From: Sinorhizobium sp. B11
GTDB lineage: Bacteria > Pseudomonadota > Alphaproteobacteria > Rhizobiales > Rhizobiaceae
Assembly (NCBI GenBank): GCA_039725955.1
Contig: CP091034.1
Coordinates: 1,054,001-1,118,000, forward strand
Length of the DNA stretch: 64,000 nucleotides
Direction of reading: 5' to 3'
A program made the position numbers and the translations under genes. The notes below the pieces were generated by a model, which made no database searches, was not told the origin of the DNA, and was given only the letters and a program-made list of their open reading frames with translations. Below are positions 41,898 to 49,817 of this stretch, piece after piece. Each line of letters starts with the position of its first letter. The first letter of the stretch is position 1.

Positions 41898-42622
41898 ACC
41901 GAGAATATCTGCGCTGGTACAGCGATCGGCTCCATCGTGACATGGAGCTTCTGGTGTTCGGGCATGCCGGCGCCAAAGTTTTGATGTTCCCAACGCGGGA
42001 AGGGCGCTTTTGGGAATATGAACATCTCGGCATCGTCGCCAGCCTCGCTGAAAAGCTCGAGGCCGGCCATCTGCAATTGTTCTGCATCGAAGGCCTGGCG
42101 GGCGAGACCTTCTACGATTTCGGCCGTCACCCGGCCGATCGTATCCGTCGCCATATCGCGTTCGAGGAATATGTACTGAACGAGGTTCTGCCGTTGATGG
42201 AGAGCCGCAACGGCCACGAATGCACCATCGTGCACGGCTGCAGCCTCGGCGCCTTCCAGGCCGCTAGTCTCGTCTTCCGCCACCCGCATCTCTTTCGAAA
42301 GCTGGTGGCCTTTTCCGGCCGCTACGACCTGACGATGAAGGTCGAGTCCTTTGGTGATCTTTTCGACGGCTATTACGACGAGACGGTCTATTTCCACACG
42401 CCGACGCATTTCCTGCCGGGTCTCACTTCCGACTGGCGCCTGGAAAAACTGCGGCAGGTCGAAATCGTCCTGACGATCGGCAACGAGGATCCCTTCCTCG
42501 ACAACAACCGCTATCTCAGCCGCATGCTCGCCGAAAAGGGCGTCGGCCATCAGCTGCATTTCTGGGATGGCAGGGCGCATCGCGCAGGAGCCTGGCGCCG
42601 GATGGCGCCACTCTATATTTAA
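41894..42622 (+). CDS. Esterase family protein (PF00756-like)
   Basis: A 242-residue alpha/beta hydrolase of the putative esterase/esterase D-like group. It opens with MNREYLRWYSDRLHRDMELLVFGHAGAKVLMFPTREGRFWEYE, and the nucleophile elbow is VHGCSLGAFQAAS, serine in G-C-S-L-G. FDGYYDETVYFHTPTHFLPGL is typical of this rhizobial group. The C-terminus (WDGRAHRAGAWRRMAPLYI) differs from the usual AHDWPxW ending and lies in a 17-bp direct repeat, so the original end may have been altered. It is coupled to the upstream deacetylase-like gene. Confidence 0.82.
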   Translation: MNREYLRWYSDRLHRDMELLVFGHAGAKVLMFPTREGRFWEYEHLGIVASLAEKLEAGHLQLFCIEGLAGETFYDFGRHPADRIRRHIAFEEYVLNEVLPLMESRNGHECTIVHGCSLGAFQAASLVFRHPHLFRKLVAFSGRYDLTMKVESFGDLFDGYYDETVYFHTPTHFLPGLTSDWRLEKLRQVEIVLTIGNEDPFLDNNRYLSRMLAEKGVGHQLHFWDGRAHRAGAWRRMAPLYI

Positions 42623-42644
42623 ACGCTGCCGGATGGCGCCACTC
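42597..42644. repeat. 17-bp direct repeat over the esterase stop codon
   Basis: GCCGGATGGCGCCACTC occurs at 42597-42613 and again at 42628-42644, 31 bp apart. The first copy encodes the last residues of the esterase, the second lies after its stop. It may mark a local duplication or slippage event. Confidence 0.7.
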
Positions 42645-42653
42645 CATTTCCGA

Positions 42654-43559
42654 CTACTGCATCAGCGGCTTCTTGAGGAAGCTGTTGCGGTCGGCGGATT
42701 TGATGCGCAGCCAGGCCTCGCGGCCGTTTCGCAGCACGCGCATGGGAATTTCCGCCCCTGCCGGGCCGCTCCCCCAGACCTTGCGGTAGAAATCGGCAAG
42801 CCCGTCCACTTCGCCGTCGCGGATTTCCGAGATGACGTCGCCCTGCTGCAGACCCGCCTGTGCCGCAGGACTACCCTTGGCAACGCTCATGACAACCACT
42901 TCGCCATTGCTTTCGGCCGAAAAGGCGCCGAGCCAGGGGCGCGGCGGGCGGTCGATCTGGCCGCGATTGAGCAGGTCGTCGAGGATCGGCGGCAGAAGGT
43001 TGATCGGTACGACCATGTTGATGTCGGCCACCTCGTCGCCCTGTACCATCTGCAAACGCAGCGAGCCAATGCCGAGCAGCTTGCCGTCGTCGCTGACGAG
43101 CGCCGCACCGCCCCAGGAGGGGTGGGCGGGTGCGATGAAGATCGCCTCGTCGAGCAGATATTCCCAATAGCCCGCAAATTCCTGCTTGGCGACGATATTG
43201 GCCTGCACGAATTCACCAAGGCCGTCGGCAAAGATCACGGCGTCGCCGACCGTCGTCTTGACCTTGTCGCCGATGTCGATGGCCGGCAGGTCGAGAGGCG
43301 CAAGCGACTGGATGAGGCCGAAGCCGGTTTCCTGGTCGTAGGCGAGCGCATGACCCGGAACCACCTTGCCGTCATGGCGGGTCAGCCAGATTTCGTCTGC
43401 TTCGGTGATCAGGTAGCCGATGGTGAGCACCAACCCGTTTTCCCTGATGACGACGCCGCTACCTTCCCGGCGGGTGCCCAGCGTATTCGCGGTAAAGGCA
43501 TCTTCGGGGATGGAGGCGCGAACGGCCACAACTGACCGCAGGATCCTGTCGATATTCAT
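42654..43559 (-). CDS. HtrA/DegP-like protein lacking the catalytic triad, with PDZ domain
   Basis: A 301-residue protein with the trypsin-like fold of S1C proteases and a PDZ domain at about 205-290 (PWLGAFSAESNG, AAQAGLQQGDVISEIRDGEV). The three catalytic positions are all changed: the helix that normally reads TNxHVV is TIGYLI (residues 46-51); the TDxALxK aspartate motif reads TGFGLIQ (78-84); and the GNSGGP serine motif reads PSWGGA (147-152). It should therefore be proteolytically inactive and may act as a binding or chaperone protein. No signal peptide is visible. GAGGATGAAAC precedes the ATG at 43559. The strings EFAGYWEYLLDEAIF and APAHPSWGGAALV look strongly conserved in relatives that I remember. 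Confidence 0.85.
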   Translation of the reverse strand: MNIDRILRSVVAVRASIPEDAFTANTLGTRREGSGVVIRENGLVLTIGYLITEADEIWLTRHDGKVVPGHALAYDQETGFGLIQSLAPLDLPAIDIGDKVKTTVGDAVIFADGLGEFVQANIVAKQEFAGYWEYLLDEAIFIAPAHPSWGGAALVSDDGKLLGIGSLRLQMVQGDEVADINMVVPINLLPPILDDLLNRGQIDRPPRPWLGAFSAESNGEVVVMSVAKGSPAAQAGLQQGDVISEIRDGEVDGLADFYRKVWGSGPAGAEIPMRVLRNGREAWLRIKSADRNSFLKKPLMQ

Positions 43560-43690
43560 GGTTTCATCCTCGTAAGGCGCGGCACAAAGGCCCAGAATGC
43601 AGCGAGGGCCGGCAAGGGCCGGACGCATACCATTCCTTGTATAGGTATGAAACGACAGCCGTTTCTGCAAGACCCGCGGCCTGCGGTCTT

Positions 43691-44617
43691 TTACTCCGCC
43701 GCGTCCCGGCCGTATTGCCGTGGCGAGCGCGCCATCACCCGCTTGAAGGCGGTGCTGAATGCGCTTTCGGACTCGTAGCCGAGGGAAAGTGCAATCGTTC
43801 CGACCGGTTCGCGGCTGTTGGCCAGCCGCTCGCCCGCCAACATCATGCGCCAGCGCGTCAGGTAATCCATCGGAGCAGCACCGACTTTCTGCTTGAAACG
43901 CTCTGCAAAGGAGGAACGCGACATGCCGGCCATGGCTGCAAGCTGCTGTAGCGTCCAGCGCCGCGCCGGCTCGGCATGCATGGCGCCGATCGCCATGCCG
44001 ATCTGCCGGTCGGCGAGCGCGAAGAGCCAGCCCGTGCCCTCCGTATCGGGTGCCGCGAGATAGAGCCGCAGGATCTGCATCAGCATGATATGCGCCAGAT
44101 GCTCGGTCATCAGGAAGCCGCCAGGGTGCCGACCGCGCAGCTCCCGCGCCATCTGGTCGATCGCAAAGCGCAAGACCGACGCCTGGTCCGAATGCTCGCG
44201 GACATGCACGACCGGCGGCAATATGCCGACGAGCAGGTCGGCGCCGGCGCCGGAAAAGCCGAACCGGCTGCCGACGAGAAAGAAGACCCCGCCGCCATTG
44301 CAGACCGCGACACCATCCTTCGCATGCGCGTAGATGTCGTCAGCCGGGATCGGCTTAAGGCTGCGATCGCTCGTCATCCGGAAGGACCGGCTCTGCGTCA
44401 GCAGAAAACAATCGCCTTCTTCCAGTCGGACAGGCTCGGCGACACCATGCACCTCCAGCCAGCAGCCGCCTGAGAGGACGGCGTTGAACTTGATACCCTG
44501 CGGCGGCGGAAAATCGATCGCCCAGTCGCGGCCGGCATCGAGCCCGAGCGAGACGTAGCTTTTCGGCTTCAAGAGCGCCAGCACATCGGAAAGTGGATCC
44601 ATGGAAACGGAACTCAT
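43691..44617 (-). CDS. AraC family regulator with cupin N-terminus (module 3)
   Basis: A 308-residue regulator, third paralogue in the window. It opens MSSVSMDPLSDVLALLKPKSYVSLGL; the cupin half has IKFNAVLSGGCWLEVHG and LEEGDCFLLTQSRSFRMT. The AraC domain has LQQLAAMAGMSRSSFAERFKQ and VGTIALSLGYESESAFSTAFKR, then VMARSPRQYGR. An internal ATG at 44602 matches the paralogues' starts equally well. It is divergent from the module 3 SDR gene with 102 bp between, the same arrangement as modules 1 and 2. Likely activator or repressor of that SDR. Confidence 0.9.
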   Translation of the reverse strand: MSSVSMDPLSDVLALLKPKSYVSLGLDAGRDWAIDFPPPQGIKFNAVLSGGCWLEVHGVAEPVRLEEGDCFLLTQSRSFRMTSDRSLKPIPADDIYAHAKDGVAVCNGGGVFFLVGSRFGFSGAGADLLVGILPPVVHVREHSDQASVLRFAIDQMARELRGRHPGGFLMTEHLAHIMLMQILRLYLAAPDTEGTGWLFALADRQIGMAIGAMHAEPARRWTLQQLAAMAGMSRSSFAERFKQKVGAAPMDYLTRWRMMLAGERLANSREPVGTIALSLGYESESAFSTAFKRVMARSPRQYGRDAAE

Positions 44618-44627
44618 GCGGAAATCC

Positions 44628-44640
44628 GGACGATCGCAAA
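44628..44640 (-). promoter_or_regulatory. Motif shared by the three AraC gene starts (copy 3)
   Basis: On the minus strand TTTGCGATCGTCC lies ten bases before the ATG at 44617. It corresponds to TTGCG-N2-ATCGT-N-C at the other two AraC genes, with the two spacer bases missing. Confidence 0.35.
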
Positions 44641-44719
44641 CATATCACGGACTTTAACGCATAGATCGTATGGCCGCCACCGCATTAGTCTCCGGGCGAA
44701 AGTAGAGAAGGAGACATCC

Positions 44720-45673
44720 ATGGAAAACGCACAACACCCCATCGGTTCCGGTTTCGGCCCTCGCTCGACGGCTGACGATGTTCTCGCCGGCATCGATCTC
44801 ACGGGCAAACTGGCAATCGTCACCGGCGGACATTCCGGCCTCGGATTGGAGACGACGAAGGCGCTGTCGCGGGCCGGCGCACATGTGCTTGTCGGCGCAC
44901 GTCAGCCGGAAGTGGTGGCCAAGGCGCTCTCGGGCACCACCAATATCGAGGTCGACAGGCTCGATCTTTCCGATCTCGAAAGCGTGCGGCAGCTTGCGGA
45001 GCGCTTCGTGGCCTCCGGCCGCAAGGCCGATATCGTCATCAACTGCGCCGGCATCATGGCATGCCCGGAAACGCGGGTAGGGCCGGGCTGGGAGGCGCAG
45101 TTCGCCACCAACCATCTCGGTCATTTCGCACTCGTCAATCGCGTCTGGCCGGCAATATCAAAAGGAGGCCGTGTCGTCTCCGTCTCCTCGGCCGCTCACG
45201 GCATCACGCCGATCCGCTGGGACGATATCCAGTTCAATAGTGGCTACGACAGATGGCAGGCCTACGGGCAGGCGAAGACCGCAAATGCGCTCTTCGCCGT
45301 ACATCTGGACAGGCTGGGCAAGGATGCCGGCGTGCGTGCCTTCTCGCTGCATCCCGGCAAGATCCTGACGCCGCTGCAGCGGCATCTGGAGAAAGAGGAT
45401 ATGGTCGCCGCCGGCTGGATCGACGCTGACGGCAATGCCATCGACCCGACCTTCAAGACACCCGAGCAGGGTGCCGCAACACAGGTCTGGGCCGCGACCT
45501 CGCCAAAGCTTGCAGGCCTCGGCGGCCTCTACTGCGCCAACTGCGATATCGCATCCATCTCCGACGACGGGGCGGAGACCAGTGTGCGCGCCTACGCCGT
45601 CGATCCCGACGAGGCTGCCCGTCTCTGGGCGCTCTCGGCGGAATTGACCGGTGTAAACGCGTTCAGCCGTTAA
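44720..45673 (+). CDS. Short-chain dehydrogenase/reductase (module 3)
   Basis: A 317-residue SDR, paralogue of the module 1 and 2 enzymes. The cofactor motif TGGHSGLG is at 35-42, the catalytic pair is Y182/K186 in AYGQAKTANALF, and the paired cysteines are in GGLYCANCDIA (C272, C275). The opening MENAQHPIGSGFGPRSTADDVLAGIDLTGK parallels that of module 1. GAAGGAGACATCC precedes the ATG, nearly the same leader as module 1 (GAAAGGAGACATTT). It overlaps the convergent ABC-F gene by four bases. Confidence 0.9.
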   Translation: MENAQHPIGSGFGPRSTADDVLAGIDLTGKLAIVTGGHSGLGLETTKALSRAGAHVLVGARQPEVVAKALSGTTNIEVDRLDLSDLESVRQLAERFVASGRKADIVINCAGIMACPETRVGPGWEAQFATNHLGHFALVNRVWPAISKGGRVVSVSSAAHGITPIRWDDIQFNSGYDRWQAYGQAKTANALFAVHLDRLGKDAGVRAFSLHPGKILTPLQRHLEKEDMVAAGWIDADGNAIDPTFKTPEQGAATQVWAATSPKLAGLGGLYCANCDIASISDDGAETSVRAYAVDPDEAARLWALSAELTGVNAFSR

Positions 45674-47292
45674 GCGTGGATGCCGGGCGCTTCGTAACCG
45701 GTGCGCTCGACATACTCGGTATAGCCACCGCCATACTGGTGGATGCCATCAGGCGTCAGCTCCAGCACGCGGTTGGAAAGGGCTGCCAGGAAGTGGCGAT
45801 CGTGCGAAACGAAGAGCATCGTGCCCTCGAAATCGGCGAGCGCCTTGATCAGCATTTCCTTGGTATCGAGATCGAGGTGGTTGGTCGGCTCGTCGAGCAC
45901 GAGGAAGTTCGGCGGGTCGAACAGCATATGGGCCATGACGAGGCGGGCCTTCTCGCCGCCGGACAGCACGCGGCAGCGCTTGTCGACGTCATCACCCGAA
46001 AAGCCGAAGCAGCCGGCAAGCGCTCGTAGCGGCGCCTGGCCGGCAAGCGGGAAGGAATCTTCAAGCCATTCGAGCACGGTGCGTTCGCCGTCGAGCAGGT
46101 CCATGGCGTGCTGCGCGAAATAGCCGAGCTTGACACTGGCACCCAGCGCCACGCTGCCGGTATCCGGTTCGGCCGTACCCGTCACCAGCTTCAGAAGCGT
46201 CGATTTGCCGGCGCCATTGACGCCCATGATGCACCAGCGCTCCTTGCGGCGGACCATGAAGTCCAGCCCTTCATAGATGGTGCGGCTGCCGTATTTCTTG
46301 TGCACGTTCTTGAGGTTGACGACATCTTCGCCCGAGCGCGGGGCCGGCTGGAATTCGAAGGCCACCGTCTGGCGGCGCTTCGGCGGCTCGACGCGTTCGA
46401 TCTTTTCCAGCTTCTTGACGCGGCTCTGCACCTGCGAAGCGTGGCTGGCGCGCGCCTTGAAGCGCTCGATGAACTTGATTTCCTTGGCAAGCATCGCCTG
46501 CTGGCGCTCGAATTGCGCCTGCTGCTGCTTTTCGTTCTGCGCCCGCTGCTGCTCGTAGAAGCCGTAGTCGCCGGAATAGCTGTTGAGTGAGCCGGCATCG
46601 ATCTCGATGATCTTGGTGACGATGCGGTTCATGAACTCGCGGTCGTGCGAGGTCATCAAGAGTGCGCCCTCGTAGGTCTTCAGGAATTCTTCCAGCCAGA
46701 TCAGGCTTTCGAGATCCAGATGGTTGCTCGGTTCGTCGAGCAGCATCACGTCGGGGCGCATCAGCAGGATGCGGCCGAGCGCCACGCGCATCTTCCAGCC
46801 GCCCGAGAGCGCGCCGACATCGCCGTCCATCATCTCCTGGCTGAAGCTGAGGCCGTCCAGAACTTCGCGGGCACGGCCTTCCAGCGCATAGCCGTCCAGT
46901 TCCTCGTAGCGTGCCTGCACTTCGCCATAGCGCTCGATGATCTCTTCCATCTCGTCCATGCGATCAGGATCGGACATGGCCGCTTCCAGCTCGCGCAACT
47001 CGGCGGCAACGATGCTGACGGGGCCGGCGCCCTCCATGACTTCGGCAACCGCGCTGCGGCCGGCCATTTCGCCGACATCCTGGTTGAAGTAGCCGATCGA
47101 AACGTGTTTCTCGACCGAGACCTGGCCTTCATCCGGCAGCTCTTCGCCGTTGATCATGCGGAAAAGCGTGGTCTTGCCGGCGCCGTTCGGGCCGACGAGA
47201 CCGATCTTCTCGCCCTTGTTGAGGGCTGCGGTAGCTTCGATGAAGAGGATGCGGTGGCTGTTTTGCTTGCTGATATTTTCTATACGGATCAT
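45670..47292 (-). CDS. ABC-F family ATP-binding protein (second copy)
   Basis: A 540-residue ABC-F protein with two ATPase domains: GPNGAGKTT, LSGGWKMRV and LLDEPSNHLD in the first; GVNGAGKST, LSGGEKARL and LVLDEPTNHLD in the second. The linker (about 240-310, QQRAQNEKQQQAQFERQQAMLAKE) is a long charged coiled coil followed by RFKARASHASQVQSRVKKLEKIE, as in Uup/YbiT-like members. It acts on ribosomes rather than in transport. It differs clearly from the first ABC-F protein of the window and is not a recent duplicate. Stands alone on the minus strand. Confidence 0.93.
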   Translation of the reverse strand: MIRIENISKQNSHRILFIEATAALNKGEKIGLVGPNGAGKTTLFRMINGEELPDEGQVSVEKHVSIGYFNQDVGEMAGRSAVAEVMEGAGPVSIVAAELRELEAAMSDPDRMDEMEEIIERYGEVQARYEELDGYALEGRAREVLDGLSFSQEMMDGDVGALSGGWKMRVALGRILLMRPDVMLLDEPSNHLDLESLIWLEEFLKTYEGALLMTSHDREFMNRIVTKIIEIDAGSLNSYSGDYGFYEQQRAQNEKQQQAQFERQQAMLAKEIKFIERFKARASHASQVQSRVKKLEKIERVEPPKRRQTVAFEFQPAPRSGEDVVNLKNVHKKYGSRTIYEGLDFMVRRKERWCIMGVNGAGKSTLLKLVTGTAEPDTGSVALGASVKLGYFAQHAMDLLDGERTVLEWLEDSFPLAGQAPLRALAGCFGFSGDDVDKRCRVLSGGEKARLVMAHMLFDPPNFLVLDEPTNHLDLDTKEMLIKALADFEGTMLFVSHDRHFLAALSNRVLELTPDGIHQYGGGYTEYVERTGYEAPGIHA

Positions 47293-47457
47293 GTCTTACG
47301 CGGGAGCTAGGGAGAATTTTGGCGCCCTTATGCCACGGGTTTGCCGCCGTGTCGCAGGTTTTCCGCGTCATGAAGCTGTGATCTTTGCAGCCTGTGTCCA
47401 TTCCGCACGACTGGAAATCGAGACATCCTTCCTTATTATCCCCACGGGGAGGAGCCC

Positions 47458-47898
47458 ATGACCGACAAGATATCCGCCAAGCCGGCAAAACCAGCGGAAC
47501 CGAAGCTGCTGTCCGGCGGCAATCCGCAGATCGCCAAAGGCGAGGGCGATGGCCCGGTGCAGGCCTATATCGCCGCCATGCCCGGCTGGAAAAGCGATGT
47601 CGGCCGCCGGCTCGACGCGCTGATCATGCAAACCGTTCCCGATGCCCACAAGGCCGTCAAATGGAACTCGCCGCTCTATGGCATGAAGGGTGACGGCTGG
47701 TTCCTCAGCGTTCACTGTTTCAACAGATACATCAAGCTGGCCTTCTTCCGCGGCGCCGCCCTGCAGCCCATGCCGCCCGAGGAGTCCAGGACTGCGGAAA
47801 CGCGCTACTTCCACATCCATGAGAAGGACCCGATCGATGAGGCACAGCTTGCCGATTGGGTGAGGCAGGCAAGTCTGCTGCCCGGCGAGAAAATGTAA
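47458..47898 (+). CDS. DUF1801 domain protein (first of a tandem pair)
   Basis: A 146-residue protein with the DUF1801 (YdhG-like, iron-chaperone-frataxin-like fold) core: VQAYIAAMPGWKSDVGRRLDALIMQTVPDAHKAVKWNSPLYGMKGDGWFL, the KWNSPLYG string being diagnostic, and a later CFNRYIKLAFFRGAAL. The N-terminus is lysine and proline rich. GGGGAGGAGCCC lies before the ATG. The second DUF1801 gene follows after 11 bp with its own AAGGAG. Function not established. Confidence 0.88.
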   Translation: MTDKISAKPAKPAEPKLLSGGNPQIAKGEGDGPVQAYIAAMPGWKSDVGRRLDALIMQTVPDAHKAVKWNSPLYGMKGDGWFLSVHCFNRYIKLAFFRGAALQPMPPEESRTAETRYFHIHEKDPIDEAQLADWVRQASLLPGEKM

Positions 47899-47909
47899 GG
47901 AGAGAGACC

Positions 47910-48344
47910 ATGAAGAAAGCGGCGACCACGAAAAAAGAAACGGACCTGAAAGAAGTGTCTCCCTCCGAACGTATCGATGCCAAGATCGAGGAGTTGAGCG
48001 ACTGGCGGGGCGAAACGCTCGCTCGCGTCCGGGCGATCATCCGCACGGCCGATCCCGAGGTCGAGGAGACCTGGAAATGGCGCGGCGTTCCGGTCTGGGA
48101 ACATGCCGGCATCATCTGCACCGGCGAAACCTACAAGACCGTCGTCAAGCTGACTTTTGCCAAGGGGGCTTCGGTGGAGGATCCGTCCAAGCTCTTCAAT
48201 TCCAGCCTTGAAGGCAATACGCGCCGCGCGATCGATATTCACGAAGGCGAGAAAATCGACGAGGCAGCCCTGACGGCGCTGGTGCAGGCCGCGGTGGCGC
48301 TGAACACCGCGCGCAAACCAGCGTCGAAGAAAACGAGCGCCTAG
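47910..48344 (+). CDS. DUF1801 domain protein (second of a tandem pair)
   Basis: A 144-residue relative of the preceding protein. The core is IDAKIEELSDWRGETLARVRAIIRTADPEVEETWKWRGVPVWEHAGIICTGE, where TWKWRGVPVW replaces the KWNSPLYG of its neighbour, then KTVVKLTFAKGASVEDPSKLFNSS. Lysine-rich ends. The two proteins are diverged paralogues and probably form one operon. ATG 47910 has TAAGGAGAG upstream. Confidence 0.88.
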   Translation: MKKAATTKKETDLKEVSPSERIDAKIEELSDWRGETLARVRAIIRTADPEVEETWKWRGVPVWEHAGIICTGETYKTVVKLTFAKGASVEDPSKLFNSSLEGNTRRAIDIHEGEKIDEAALTALVQAAVALNTARKPASKKTSA

Positions 48345-48456
48345 TTTTGCAGGCGAAAGGCAGTCCGGCCTGACTGGTCATTGCCGATACCGCGGAGTGG
48401 TCTATGTGGAACCTTGCGAGCTGGTTTCGTTAAAACCCGATAAGACGGAGGCTCTC

Positions 48457-48633
48457 TTGAAGGGTTACCTTCCCTATCTGCTGGGCGCACTGGCCGGAAT
48501 GCTCATCGCGATTTTCCTGTCCAGCCTTTTGACGCTGACAGGAACGCCACAACTGGCTCTTTTCGCACTGCTGCCCGTCGCGGGCGGTGCGGTCGCCGAG
48601 CGTGCCGTCCGTCGCCGCTCCGGCAATTCCTGA
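48457..48633 (+). CDS. Small two-helix membrane protein (58 aa)
   Basis: A short protein with two hydrophobic segments (YLPYLLGALAGMLIAIFLSSLL and ALFALLPVAGGAVAERAV) and a basic C-terminus RRRSGNS. TTG at 48457 preceded by ACGGAGG at five bases is the best start; a GTG at 48397 would add 20 polar residues. Not recognised. It precedes the VOC gene by seven bases and is probably cotranscribed. Confidence 0.5.
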   Translation: MKGYLPYLLGALAGMLIAIFLSSLLTLTGTPQLALFALLPVAGGAVAERAVRRRSGNS

Positions 48634-48640
48634 GAGACCC

Positions 48641-49015
48641 ATGGGACGGCTGAAGGAAATCGTCATCGATTGCGATGTGCCCTCCCGCGTCGCCCGCTTC
48701 TGGGCCGAAGCGCTCGATGGTTATGCGGTGCTGCCCTACGACGACGATGAAATCGCGCGTCTGGCAGCACTCGGCCTGACACCCGAGACCGATCCGGTGG
48801 TGATGGTCGAAGGGCCTGGTACGCGCCTTTGCTTCCATCTTCGCAAGGGAGAGCGTCCGGCTCGCAACCGCGTTCATCTCGATATCGCTGTCGACGACCG
48901 GAAAAAGGAAGTCGCGCGCCTGCTATCCCTGGGCGCGACTTTCGTGCGCGAAACGGCCGATTACACCGTGCTGAACGATCCCGAAGGCAACAATTTCTGT
49001 GTCACCCCCGACTAG
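48641..49015 (+). CDS. VOC family protein (glyoxalase/dioxygenase-like)
   Basis: A 124-residue single-unit vicinal oxygen chelate protein. It starts MGRLKEIVIDCDVPSRVARFWAEAL and ends with VLNDPEGNNFCVTPD, the DPEGNxFC string being the common ending of this group; RNRVHLDIAVDD lies in between. Metal ligands are not clear, so the enzyme activity is unknown. ATG 48641 is chosen because of GAGAG upstream and homology starting there. Convergent with the following SDR gene. Confidence 0.85.
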   Translation: MGRLKEIVIDCDVPSRVARFWAEALDGYAVLPYDDDEIARLAALGLTPETDPVVMVEGPGTRLCFHLRKGERPARNRVHLDIAVDDRKKEVARLLSLGATFVRETADYTVLNDPEGNNFCVTPD

Positions 49016-49021
49016 TTCACG

Positions 49022-49792
49022 TCAGACCGACTTCACCTCGCCGCCATCCATGCGCAGCGTCGTGCCGGTCATCCAGTGCGCAGCCGGCGAGACGAGGAAG
49101 GCCATGAGTTCGGCGATCTCTTCCGGCTCGCCGTAGCGGGCAATGCCGGCTTCCTTCGGAAACCTGGCCGTCGCCTCTTCCGCCGTCATGTTGTGCAACG
49201 GCGCCCAGTGCTCCAGATAGCTGCGGCGGCGCCCGGTCATGACCGGCCCGGGCAGCACGCTGTTGACTTGCACGCCATCCTCGATGCCACGATCGGAGAA
49301 AGCCTTGGCGAGCGCAGATATCGCCGCATTGATCGTGCCGACGGCGGCATAGGCCGCCTTCGGAAAGACCGCCGAATTGCCGGACATCAGCACGACGGAA
49401 CCTTTGGTTTCCTTCAGCGCCGGCCAGGCGGCGATGGTCAGCCGCCGAGCGCCATGCAGCTTCAGCGCCATGCCGTCATCCCATTGCCGGTCCGTCATCT
49501 CGAACACGTCGATCTGCGGCACGGCGCCTGCAATGCTGAGCAGCGCATCGATCCGCCCGAAAGCGGCAAGCGTCTTGTCGACGATAGCCTGTGCCGCCGC
49601 CGGTTCCGCAAGGTCGGCATCGATGACCAGCGTTTTTGCGCCCGCCGCCTCGACAGCCTTGGCGGTCTCGGCGAGATTGGCCTTGTTGCGGGCAACGAGC
49701 ACCAGCGCGGAAAAATCCTTTGCAAGCCGGATGGCCGTTGCCTGGCCGATGCCCTGGCTGGCGCCGGTAATGATGGCTACTCTGTCGGACAT
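49022..49792 (-). CDS. SDR family protein without the catalytic lysine
   Basis: A 256-residue Rossmann protein of the SDR family. The cofactor motif TGASQGIG is at 9-16, LLSIAG replaces the usual NNAG, and the active-site region reads SGNSAVFPKAAYAAVGTINAA: the serine and tyrosine are there, but the position four after the tyrosine is glycine rather than lysine. It may thus have lost normal activity or use another residue. The late MTGTTLRMDGGEVKSV is typical of the family. AGGAGGG precedes ATG 49792. It is the last gene of the minus-strand group controlled from the CGNR locus (hydrolase pseudogene, hydrolase, SDR). Confidence 0.85.
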   Translation of the reverse strand: MSDRVAIITGASQGIGQATAIRLAKDFSALVLVARNKANLAETAKAVEAAGAKTLVIDADLAEPAAAQAIVDKTLAAFGRIDALLSIAGAVPQIDVFEMTDRQWDDGMALKLHGARRLTIAAWPALKETKGSVVLMSGNSAVFPKAAYAAVGTINAAISALAKAFSDRGIEDGVQVNSVLPGPVMTGRRRSYLEHWAPLHNMTAEEATARFPKEAGIARYGEPEEIAELMAFLVSPAAHWMTGTTLRMDGGEVKSV

Positions 49793-49817
49793 GATATCCC
49801 TCCTTTTTGCAGGCCTA

